A stretch of 8,017 nt of DNA. It comes from Clostridiales bacterium UBA6330 (GTDB taxonomy: Bacteria; Bacillota; Clostridia; Oscillospirales; CAG-272). Below, piece after piece: positions 1-5,501 of this stretch. The stretch's first letter is position 1; every line of letters starts with the position of its first letter. The stretch spans positions 566-8,582 of the forward strand of contig DJSQ01000072.1 of NCBI GenBank assembly GCA_002438075.1, given 5' to 3'. The position numbers and the translations under genes were made by a program. The notes beneath the pieces are model-generated. The model did no database searches. It had not been told where the DNA came from and saw only the letters and a list, made by a program, of their open reading frames with translations.

Positions 1-590
1 GTTCATCATCCACAGCGTCAGGTCCAGCGCGTGCGTCCCGATGTCAATCAGCGGACCGCCGCCCTGTTCGTATTCGTTCAGGAACACGCCCCATGTCGGA
101 ACCGCGCGGCGGCGGATTGCGGTTGCCTTTGCGTAGTAGACCTCACCAAAGGTCCCGTCCTCGGCTTCCTTCTTCATATAGAGCGAATCGTCGCGGAAAC
201 GGTTCTGATATCCGATGGACAGCTTCTTGCCCGTCCGCTTCGCCGCGTCAATCATCTTCTGCGCCTCGGCGGAGTTGATTGCCATCGGCTTCTCGCACAT
301 CACGTGCTTGCCTGCCTCCAGCGCGTCCACCGTGATGAAGCTGTGCGAGCGGTTCGGCGTGCAGACGTGCACCACGTCAATCGTCGGGTCCTTCAGAAGC
401 TCCTTGTAGTCGGTGTAGGTTTTCGCATCGGGCGTGCCGAATTCCTTCGCCGCCTTTTCCGCACGCTCGGGAATGATGTCGCAGAACGCCACCATCTCCG
501 CGTCCGCAACCTTTGCCAGTGCGGGCATATGCTTGCCGTTTGCAATGCCACCGCATCCGATAATACCAATCTTAATCAGCTTTGCCATGT
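1..590 (-). CDS. Gfo/Idh/MocA-family NAD(P)-dependent sugar oxidoreductase, C-terminus off the left edge
   Basis: This gene encodes a cytoplasmic dehydrogenase that oxidises or reduces a sugar, inositol or sugar derivative with NAD(P). 196 residues are visible out of the family's usual 330-390. Residues 7-16 (IGIIGCGGIA) form the Rossmann dinucleotide loop. CEKP at 98-101 carries the family's conserved lysine (K100). The run from G177 to D189 (GGG...D182..G..H186..D189) matches the conserved segment of the catalytic domain. The ATG at 588-590 is chosen because AAGGGAG lies about 8 nt upstream and the protein opens directly into the Rossmann strand. It starts 25 bp after the stop of the ThuA-like gene on the same strand, so the two are probably co-transcribed. 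This pairing resembles ThuA/ThuB of rhizobia, where the dehydrogenase makes 3-keto disaccharides. The exact substrate cannot be read from the sequence. Confidence 0.93.
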
Positions 591-615
591 TTTTCTCTCC
601 CTTCGGGTTCGGTCC

Positions 616-1347
616 TTAACCGATGACATAAGGCTCCGCGTCGGTGATGAACCGAACGTGCGGGCAGGTGATGTACTCACGGTAGGTCGGCGCAACAAAG
701 CGCACCGCGTTGCGGATAATCGTCTGAATCTCGGGCACATAGAAGGTCGGGAAGGACTCATGCCCCGGCTGGAGATAGAAAATCTTGCCGTTGCCGCGCT
801 CCCAGAGACAGCCCGAGCGGAACACCTCGCCGCCCGTGTAGGTGCCGATAAGCAGCAGCTTGTCAGGCGTGGGGATGACGAACGGCTCGCCGTAGGTCTC
901 CTCATGCTCCAGCGTGAAGGAACGGTCAATGCCGCGCGTAATGGGGTGCGACGGCTCGATGACCCACAGCCGCTCGCTGTCCCCCGATTCCCGCCACGTC
1001 AGGTTGCAGGACGTGCCCAGCAGAGCGCGGAAGGGCTTGGAGTGATGCGCGGAGTGCAGGAAAATCATGCCCATGCCCGCCAGAACCGCGTCACGGACCA
1101 TGCTTGCCACCTCGTCCGGCACCTTGTTGTGCGCCATGTGACCCCACCAAATCAGAACGTCGGTGTTCTCCAGACGCTCCTTTGTAATGCCGCAGTTCTC
1201 ATCGTCCAGCGTTGCGGTCTCCACGGTGATGTCATCGCACCGCAGGAAATCGGCAATCGCGTTGTGAATGCCGTTCGGATAAATCTTTTTGACCGTTTCA
1301 CTGCTCTTTTCGTGCTGAAATTCGTTCCAGACCAGTACCCGTATCAT
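616..1347 (-). CDS. ThuA-like domain protein (trehalose-utilisation type), first gene of sugar operon
   Basis: A 243-residue single-domain protein of the ThuA family, which has a class I glutamine-amidotransferase-like fold. Visible family features are the N-terminal strand MIRVLVWNEF (1-10), IWWGHMAHNKV at 66-76, GMGMIFLHSAHHSKPF at 91-106 with a histidine cluster, SHPITRGI at 133-140, EHEETYGEPF at 147-156 and YLQPGHESFP at 191-200. ThuA proteins act with a Gfo/Idh/MocA dehydrogenase in 3-keto-sugar metabolism; the precise reaction here is inferred. The frame is open 22 codons further upstream, but the ATG at 1345-1347 is preferred. It follows AAGGAGAG at a good distance, and the upstream extension would run through the promoter region. 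There is no signal peptide, so a cytoplasmic location is likely. It is transcribed away from the AraC-type regulator, which is the obvious candidate controller. Confidence 0.9.
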   Translation of the reverse strand: MIRVLVWNEFQHEKSSETVKKIYPNGIHNAIADFLRCDDITVETATLDDENCGITKERLENTDVLIWWGHMAHNKVPDEVASMVRDAVLAGMGMIFLHSAHHSKPFRALLGTSCNLTWRESGDSERLWVIEPSHPITRGIDRSFTLEHEETYGEPFVIPTPDKLLLIGTYTGGEVFRSGCLWERGNGKIFYLQPGHESFPTFYVPEIQTIIRNAVRFVAPTYREYITCPHVRFITDAEPYVIG

Positions 1348-1373
1348 TTTTTTGCTCTCCTTGTTATGATTTT

Positions 1374-1388
1374 TTCCGCTTTGCGGAA
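1374..1388. promoter_or_regulatory. 15-bp palindrome in the leader of the ThuA operon
   Basis: TTCCGC, a TTT centre and GCGGAA form a perfect 6-bp inverted repeat. It lies between the predicted minus-strand transcription start (about 1395) and the ribosome site of the ThuA-like gene. It could be a repressor operator or a small hairpin at the 5' end of the mRNA. It is too short and has no U-tract, so it is not convincing as a terminator. Its role is not determined. Confidence 0.4.
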
Positions 1389-1401
1389 TAATTTCAAGAA
1401 A

Positions 1402-1434
1402 AGTATAGCACAATTCATAAAAATATGCTATAAT
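1402..1434. promoter_or_regulatory. Back-to-back promoters for the AraC-type gene (+) and the ThuA operon (-)
   Basis: On the plus strand TGCTATAAT at 1426-1434 is an extended -10 box (TGnTATAAT). On the minus strand TGCTATACT, reading from 1410 down to 1402, is its mirror image. Together TATAGCA (1404-1410) and TGCTATA (1426-1432) form an inverted repeat with a 15-bp spacer. Neither side has a good -35 hexamer at 17 bp, so both seem to depend on the extended -10 and possibly on an activator. Because each -10 occupies the other promoter's -35 region, the two directions should exclude each other. Confidence 0.7.
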
Positions 1435-1475
1435 ATTTTTATCTCAAAATATCAATTTTTTTCAGAGAGGATTCT

Positions 1476-2357
1476 ATGGCATACGACGAGGGACGGGTCA
1501 GGCGGGACGGCGAGGTCCTGCCGATTGAATGCCTGCGCCTGCGGCAGAACGGCAAGCCGCGGGGCGGCGGGAACCTGCATTACCACGATTACACCGAGCT
1601 GCTGTTCGGTCTTTGCGGCTCGGCGCAGGTCCTGATTGGGAACAGCACCTCGGTGCTGGAGGCGGGCGGACTGACGGTTATTCAGGCGGGGGACGCGCAC
1701 GATGTGTGCGGGAACGGAACGCCGTGCGAATACATTGTGGTCAAATTTTTGCCCGAGCTGCTGATTTCGGCGGAGCAGACGGGCGCGGAGTTCGGCTACG
1801 CGCTGACGCTGATGGAGCACTCGGCGGAGCGGCAGTCGGTCTTTTCCCCCGCCGAGTTGCGCGGGACCGAAATTCCCGCCATCCTGCGGCAGATGATGGC
1901 GGAATGGGAGGAGAAAGCCTTTGGCTACGAGCTGAGCCTGCGGGCGGACGTGACAAGAGTCATCCTGTTCCTGCTGCGGCGGTGGCGGGAGGCGAACCCC
2001 CAGCTGTGCGCGGGCGTGGCACCGAGCGACAGCCGCCTGATGCAAACCGCGCTCGCCTACATCGGGACACACTACGCCTACATTTCGGAGCGGGACGTGG
2101 CGCAGGCGTGCGGCATCAGCACCGTGGCGGTGTCGCGGCTGTTCGCACGGACCGTGAAGCGGAGCTTCCCCGAGTACGTCCGAAGCGTGCGCCTGCGGGA
2201 GGCGGAGCGCCTGCTCCTGACCACCGACCTGTCGGTCACCGACATCGCCTTGCAGGTCGGGTTCTCGACCTCGGCATACTTCATCGCAAGGTTTCGGGAG
2301 GAGCGCGGCGTGACCCCCTACCGCTTTCGACGGACGAAAAACGGGCAAACGCCGTAA
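1476..2357 (+). CDS. AraC/XylS-family transcriptional regulator with cupin-like sensor domain
   Basis: A 293-residue one-component regulator. The N-terminal part (about 15-95) looks like the AraC-type cupin ligand-binding fold, with LHYHDYTELLF at 34-44 and VIQAGDAHDV at 68-77. The C-terminal 100 residues hold the two helix-turn-helix units: RDVAQACGISTVAVSRLF at 206-223, and SVTDIALQVGFSTSAYFIAR at 253-272, followed by the family's closing GVTPYRFR (278-285). The ATG at 1476 follows GAGAGGA at normal spacing. It is divergent from the ThuA/oxidoreductase operon, which strongly suggests local control of that operon in response to a sugar or derivative. The actual ligand is unknown. No clear terminator follows; the tRNA gene downstream has its own promoter. 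Confidence 0.93.
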   Translation: MAYDEGRVRRDGEVLPIECLRLRQNGKPRGGGNLHYHDYTELLFGLCGSAQVLIGNSTSVLEAGGLTVIQAGDAHDVCGNGTPCEYIVVKFLPELLISAEQTGAEFGYALTLMEHSAERQSVFSPAELRGTEIPAILRQMMAEWEEKAFGYELSLRADVTRVILFLLRRWREANPQLCAGVAPSDSRLMQTALAYIGTHYAYISERDVAQACGISTVAVSRLFARTVKRSFPEYVRSVRLREAERLLLTTDLSVTDIALQVGFSTSAYFIARFREERGVTPYRFRRTKNGQTP

Positions 2358-2415
2358 AAAAGCGGAAAAAGGAATGTTTTTTTGCAATCGGCGGCAAGAA
2401 ATTTTCAAAAAGGGC

Positions 2416-2444
2416 TTGCAATCCGAAGAAAAGTGTGCTATAAT
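2416..2444 (+). promoter_or_regulatory. Promoter of the tRNA-Trp gene
   Basis: TTGCAA at 2416-2421 and TATAAT at 2439-2444 are separated by exactly 17 bp, and a TG at 2436-2437 makes the -10 an extended one. The tRNA starts 29 nt after the -10, leaving a short leader. This is a strong sigma-A-type promoter. Confidence 0.85.
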
Positions 2445-2473
2445 ATCCTATGTTGTGAAACGGCAACACAAAC

Positions 2474-2549
2474 AGGGGTATAGCTCAGCTGGTAGAGTAC
2501 CGGTCTCCAAAACCGTGGGTCGCGGGTTCGAATCCTCCTGCCCCTGCCA
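2474..2549 (+). tRNA. tRNA-Trp (anticodon CCA), 3' CCA encoded
   Basis: The 76-nt cloverleaf can be laid out base by base. The acceptor stem AGGGGTA/TGCCCCT has one G-U pair. The D arm is GCTC/GAGT with GG in the loop. The anticodon stem is 2500-2504 with 2512-2516, and the 7-nt loop CTCCAAA carries anticodon CCA at 2507-2509. The T arm has loop TTCGAAT at 2527-2533. The discriminator is G and CCA is encoded at 2547-2549. There are two oddities. Positions 27-43 (C2500/T2516) and 50-64 (C2523/C2537) are mismatched, and 10-25 and 51-63 are G-U pairs. The promoter and terminator around it are intact, so it is probably functional, but the stems are weaker than usual. Confidence 0.93.
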
Positions 2550-2550
2550 A

Positions 2551-2587
2551 AACCTCCCGCGCGTAAGCGTGGGAGGTTTACTTTTTC
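2551..2587 (+). terminator. Rho-independent terminator after tRNA-Trp, also the hairpin of repeat copy C
   Basis: AACCTCCCGCGC (2551-2562) pairs with GCGTGGGAGGTT (2567-2578) in a 12-bp stem with one G-U pair and a GTAA loop. It is followed by TACTTTTTC. It starts 2 nt after the tRNA CCA end. The same hairpin is the structural head of the repeat family described separately. Confidence 0.85.
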
Positions 2588-2611
2588 ACTCTTCACTTTT
2601 CACTCTTCACT
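2551..2611 (-). repeat. Composite hairpin-heptamer repeat, copy C
   Basis: Read on the minus strand this is four heptamers alternating AGTGAAG and AGTGAAA (2611 down to 2584), then AAGTAAA, then a 12-bp hairpin with CCTCCC/GGGAGG arms. It is the longest heptamer array of the four copies. It faces copy A at 2644-2692, with only about 32 bp between the two, and together they make an inverted pair with hairpins outward. Confidence 0.75.
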
Positions 2612-2643
2612 CCCCGGCGGGAGGTTTGGCGAGGTTATAGGTT

Positions 2644-2692
2644 ATAGTGAAAAGTGAAGAGGTGAGGTAGCTTTTCGCCAAAGGCGAAAAGC
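2644..2692 (+). repeat. Composite hairpin-heptamer repeat, copy A
   Basis: It has two heptamers AGTGAAA AGTGAAG (2646-2659), a link AGGTGAGGTA, then a perfect 10-bp hairpin GCTTTTCGCC/GGCGAAAAGC with loop AAA (2670-2692). Its first 33 nt differ from copy B at only three positions. The heptamer pattern is preceded by two tandem GGTTATA units (2633-2646), which keep the 7-nt period. There is no T-tract, so it is not an obvious terminator. Confidence 0.8.
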
Positions 2693-2726
2693 GATTTTAG
2701 GTAAAAGAAAATAGGGGTGAGGCAAG

Positions 2727-3080
2727 GTGGCTGAAAGTGCTTTGATGGTTAAGTCGAAGGCGTTTGCGCTGGAGGTAATTCGCGCGTGCAGGGCGCTACG
2801 TGAGGCGAGGTGTGAAGGTGCGCTGATAAGCCAATTTTTACGCGCTGGCACGAGCATTGGGGCGAATATTCGTGAGGCCTTTTACGCGCAGGGCAAGGCA
2901 GATTTCGTTGCAAAGCTACATATTGCTCTCAAGGAATGCTCCGAAACAGAGTATTGGCTTGAGCTTTTGATTGAAAGCGGATATTATTACGACAAAACGA
3001 TTTTGGATAGATGTGTTGAGGTGAAAAAGATTTTAATCGCCTCAATCAATACGGCGAAGGCGGATCACAATGGACAATAA
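2727..3080 (+). CDS. Four-helix-bundle protein of the S23/IVP (23S rRNA intervening-sequence protein) family
   Basis: A 117-residue all-helical protein matching this family along its length. KSKAFALEVIRACRAL at 9-24 opens the first helix. The signature region is QFLRAGTSIGANIREAFYAQ at 36-55, then DFVAKLHIALKECSETEYWL at 59-78. Members were first found in insertions within 23S rRNA genes, but many are stand-alone; their molecular role is poorly known, and they share a fold with Avd of diversity-generating retroelements. No rRNA or reverse transcriptase is visible here. GTG at 2727 is chosen as start because GGGGTGAGG lies just upstream and the N-terminus then has family length; an ATG at 2745 is the alternative and lacks a ribosome site. 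The last 11 nt overlap the methyltransferase gene. It sits directly after repeat copy A. Confidence 0.88.
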   Translation: MAESALMVKSKAFALEVIRACRALREARCEGALISQFLRAGTSIGANIREAFYAQGKADFVAKLHIALKECSETEYWLELLIESGYYYDKTILDRCVEVKKILIASINTAKADHNGQ

Positions 3081-3789
3081 GGCTCAATTTTCCGGAAAAG
3101 CTCAATTTTATAATAGTAGACCAATATATCCCCAAAAATGTATTGATTATTTATGCGACAAATTATGCTTGAAAATCAATAGCGTTATTGCCGACATCGG
3201 TGCCGGAACAGGGATATTGACAAAGCCCTTTCTTGATCTGGGGTGTTCTGTATATGCAGTTGAACCGAATGAGGATATGTTTCAGGCATTAACCCAAAAC
3301 TTATCTCATTATCAAAACGCTAAATTGCTTAACTTTTCTGCCGAAGAAACCAATATCCCTGCCACTTCCTGCGATGCGGTTGTTGTAGGTACCGCATTTC
3401 ATTGGTTTGACAAAGATGAATTCTATAAAGAATGCAGACGCATATTAAAAAACAACAAATATGTAGCCATTTTGAGAATATCCAATAACACACAAGCAGA
3501 TAAACAAATCGACAAAATCAAGCATTATTCAGATCAAGATCTGAATGAAGCAAAAGAGTTCTTTGGGGACGGATTTTTAGAGCATATATCTTTTGAATAT
3601 TTTCAATCTTTCAATGAAGAAAGATATATCAACAATTTACTTTCTTCTGCGACCGCACCATTACCGGGCGACGCAAATTATGACGAATGTGTAAATAAGT
3701 ACAAGAGCGTTTTCAATAAACATTTTGAAAACGGATATGCCGAGTTGCCTTATATTGTAAATTGTTATATAGGCAGATTAAATACATAG
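3070..3789 (+). CDS. Class I SAM-dependent methyltransferase (Methyltransf_11/Crg1-like), AT-rich
   Basis: A 239-residue cytoplasmic methyltransferase. Motif I is ADIGAGTG at 41-48 (SAM glycine loop). The acidic end of strand 2 is VEPNEDM at 64-70, where E65 should bind the SAM ribose. AEETNIP at 91-97 and GTAFHWFD at 107-114 correspond to motifs II-III; FHWFD is typical of the trans-aconitate/Crg1-type group. The C-terminus CYIGRL looks natural, so the gene seems complete. The substrate is unknown. Its ATG lies inside the end of the four-helix-bundle gene (11-nt overlap), with GAAGG about 9 nt upstream, which suggests translational coupling. Its DNA is clearly AT-rich and rich in AAT/AAA/TAT codons, unlike the GC-rich genes around it, so recent transfer is likely. 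Confidence 0.9.
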   Translation: MDNKAQFSGKAQFYNSRPIYPQKCIDYLCDKLCLKINSVIADIGAGTGILTKPFLDLGCSVYAVEPNEDMFQALTQNLSHYQNAKLLNFSAEETNIPATSCDAVVVGTAFHWFDKDEFYKECRRILKNNKYVAILRISNNTQADKQIDKIKHYSDQDLNEAKEFFGDGFLEHISFEYFQSFNEERYINNLLSSATAPLPGDANYDECVNKYKSVFNKHFENGYAELPYIVNCYIGRLNT

Positions 3790-3938
3790 ATCCGTTTACG
3801 AGCAGGGAGCAGCACTCCAGAGGACATCGGTCAAGTGCAACTCCCATCATCGCCAATGGAGCAGTCTATCTGCCGCCTGAAAACCATGGCTCGATTTTGA
3901 AAAAAGTGCGGTGTGCATCGGTTTTGTAGTGATACCCC
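3790..3938. other. Non-coding spacer with possible coding remnant
   Basis: There is no intact gene here. On the minus strand, from about 3938 down to 3868, one frame reads GYHYKTDAHRTFFKIEPWF and ends at a stop after SGGR. It has no start and no recognisable family. This could be the decayed 3' end of a gene or chance. The rest (3790-3867) is featureless to my reading. Confidence 0.3.
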
Positions 3939-4000
3939 AAAGCTCCCGCACAAATGTGCGGGAGCTTTACTTATTCCTTCTTCACTCTTCACTCTTCACT
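3939..4000 (-). repeat. Composite hairpin-heptamer repeat, copy D (with terminator-like hairpin)
   Basis: Read on the minus strand it is three perfect AGTGAAG heptamers (4000 down to 3980), then AAGGAATAAGTAA, then a 13-bp hairpin. The hairpin arms are 3939-3951 (AAAGCTCCCGCAC) and 3956-3968 with a 4-nt loop. On the plus strand the hairpin is followed by TTTACTTATT and may terminate transcripts from the methyltransferase side. Copy D is inverted relative to copy B, and the MATE gene lies between them. Confidence 0.75.
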
Positions 4001-4040
4001 TATTACATCACCCCGCCAACTTTCCTTTCGGAGGCACACC

Positions 4041-5408
4041 ATGAATCGTGATTTAACCAAGGGCCCCGCAGTCAGGTCCATGCTGCTGTTTGCCATTCCC
4101 ATGATTTTGGGAGATTTGCTTCAGCAGTGCTATAACATTGCCGACACCCTGATTGTCGGGCAATTTCTCGGGCGGGATGCGCTTGCGGCGGTGGGCTCCT
4201 CCTTTACACTGATGACCTTTCTGACCTCCGTAATCCTCGGTCTGTGTATGGGAAGCGGCGCGCTCTTTTCCATGCGATTCGGGGAGCAGAATGAAAAGGC
4301 TCTGCGTGAGAATCTCTGCGCATCCTTTTTCTTTATTGCATTCGTTACGGTGATTTTGAATATTCTGGCATTCGTCTGTCTGGACGGGCTCCGCACCTTC
4401 CTTCGGGTTCCCGCCGAGGTCTGGAGTGATATGCGGGCGTATCTCTTTGTGATTTTCATTGGGATTCCCGCCGTTTTCCTGTATAATTATTTTGCCTCCT
4501 TTCTGCGGGCAATCGGGAATTCGGTCACACCGTTGGTATTTCTGGCTGTTTCCGCCGTGCTGAATATTGTGCTCGACCTTTGGTTTGTAATCGGATTGGG
4601 GCGGGGTGTTGCGGGCGCGGCGGAAGCAACCGTGATTGCCCAGTACCTCTCGGGCATCGGCATTGCCGTTTACACACTTGTGCGCTTCCCGCAGGTGCGC
4701 TCCATTTGCAAAATCCGTTGCCTGCGAAGGGAACGCATCCGCGAGATCATCTCCTTTTCCACGCTGACCTGTGTTCAGCAATCGGTCATGAACCTCGGCA
4801 TTCTAATGGTTCAGGGACTTGTCAACAGCTTCGGCTCGGTTGTCATGGCTGCCTTTGCCGCCGCGGTGAAAATCGACGCCTTTGCTTATATGCCCGTACA
4901 GGATTTCGGCAATGCTTTTTCCACCTTCATTGCGCAGAACTACGGGGCAAAGGAGGGGGCACGGATACGCGCGGGGCTGAAGGGCGCGCTGTGCATTTCC
5001 ATGACCTTCTGCGTGGTCATCTCCGCGCTTGTCTGCGCTTTCGCAAGACCGCTCATGATGATTTTTGTGGAGGTCGGAGAGACCGAGGTCATTCGGGAGG
5101 GCGTGCGCTATCTGCGTATCGAGGGCGCATTTTACTGCGGCATCGGTTGCCTGTTTCTGCTTTACGGGTTATACCGCGCGTTGGGAAAACCGGGGATGAG
5201 CGTAGTTCTCACGGTCATTTCGTTGGGCACCCGTGTCGCGCTGGCATACCTGTTATCCGCTATCCCCGCATTCGGTGTACTCGGCATTTGGTGGTCGGTC
5301 CCGATCGGGTGGATTCTGGCGGATTCGGTCGGGCTGATTTACTATCGGTTTCGGAAAAACACTCTGCCGGCAGGGCAAGGAAAAGGAATAAGTAATAGTG
5401 AAGAGTGA
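4041..5408 (+). CDS. MATE-family multidrug/toxic-compound efflux transporter
   Basis: A 455-residue integral membrane antiporter that should export cationic drugs or metabolites using a Na+ or H+ gradient. The length and about 12 hydrophobic segments fit the family. The N-terminal signature is MNRDLTKGPAVRSML followed by FAIPMILGDLLQQCYNIAD and TLIVGQFLG (17-44). The internal half-repeat begins near residue 240 with FSTLTCVQQSVMNLG. VKIDAFAYMP at 289-298 and the AQNYGAKE segment at 311-318 are typical of clostridial DinF/NorM-like MATE proteins. The frame is open further upstream, but ATG 4041 follows GGAGG by 6 nt and begins the conserved N-terminus. The last residues (SNSEE) and the TGA stop are encoded by the start of repeat copy B. 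No promoter stands out upstream. The gene lies between two inverted repeat copies and may have moved with them. Confidence 0.95.
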   Translation: MNRDLTKGPAVRSMLLFAIPMILGDLLQQCYNIADTLIVGQFLGRDALAAVGSSFTLMTFLTSVILGLCMGSGALFSMRFGEQNEKALRENLCASFFFIAFVTVILNILAFVCLDGLRTFLRVPAEVWSDMRAYLFVIFIGIPAVFLYNYFASFLRAIGNSVTPLVFLAVSAVLNIVLDLWFVIGLGRGVAGAAEATVIAQYLSGIGIAVYTLVRFPQVRSICKIRCLRRERIREIISFSTLTCVQQSVMNLGILMVQGLVNSFGSVVMAAFAAAVKIDAFAYMPVQDFGNAFSTFIAQNYGAKEGARIRAGLKGALCISMTFCVVISALVCAFARPLMMIFVEVGETEVIREGVRYLRIEGAFYCGIGCLFLLYGLYRALGKPGMSVVLTVISLGTRVALAYLLSAIPAFGVLGIWWSVPIGWILADSVGLIYYRFRKNTLPAGQGKGISNSEE

Positions 5409-5445
5409 AGAAGTAAGGTAGCTTTTCTCCCGTTGGGAGAAAAGC
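5395..5445 (+). repeat. Composite hairpin-heptamer repeat, copy B
   Basis: It has two perfect heptamers AGTGAAG (5397-5410), the link AAGTAAGGTA, and a perfect 11-bp hairpin GCTTTTCTCCC/GGGAGAAAAGC with loop GTT (5421-5445). It matches copy A in 30 of the first 33 positions. It overlaps the 3' end of the MATE gene and supplies its stop codon. Confidence 0.8.
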
Positions 5446-5457
5446 AATGAAAAAGGG

Positions 5458-5501
5458 AAAGGAGGTTGCTTTTCTTGGTTTGGCGGAAAAGCATTGGTTA
5501 A
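5458..5501 (+). promoter_or_regulatory. Shine-Dalgarno separated from its start codon by a hairpin; possible 8-codon leader
   Basis: AAAGGAGG at 5458-5465 is a near-perfect ribosome site but lies 36 nt before the ATG of the next gene. Between them GCTTTTC (5468-5474) and GAAAAGC (5486-5492) form a 7-bp stem, with the same arm ends as repeat hairpins A and B. If folded, the unpaired distance from the ribosome site to ATG falls to about 11 nt. Alternatively TTG at 5475, 9 nt after the site, opens an 8-codon frame (MVWRKSIG) whose TAA at 5499-5501 abuts the ATG. Both readings predict structure-dependent or coupled translation. Confidence 0.5.

Noticed and set aside
31..1635. Long plus-strand open frame of 534 codons antisense to the oxidoreductase and ThuA-like genes
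   Set aside because: Composition is Arg/His/Leu-rich shadow type, with no family motif. The opposite strand carries two well-supported genes with ribosome sites.
2581..2660. CRISPR-like tandem repeats
   Set aside because: The units are contiguous heptamers with no spacers and no cas genes nearby.
2727..3080. Diversity-generating retroelement accessory protein (Avd)
   Set aside because: The fold is shared, but no reverse transcriptase, template/variable repeat or target gene is present, and the sequence signature is that of ordinary IVP proteins.
2551..4000. IS200/IS605-type element defined by hairpin ends
   Set aside because: No Y1 transposase or TnpB/IscB gene lies in the window; only the hairpin arrangement is suggestive.
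3954..4040. Upstream extension of the MATE frame
   Set aside because: It translates the hairpin and heptamer repeat and has no ribosome site; the ATG at 4041 has GGAGG and opens the conserved N-terminus.
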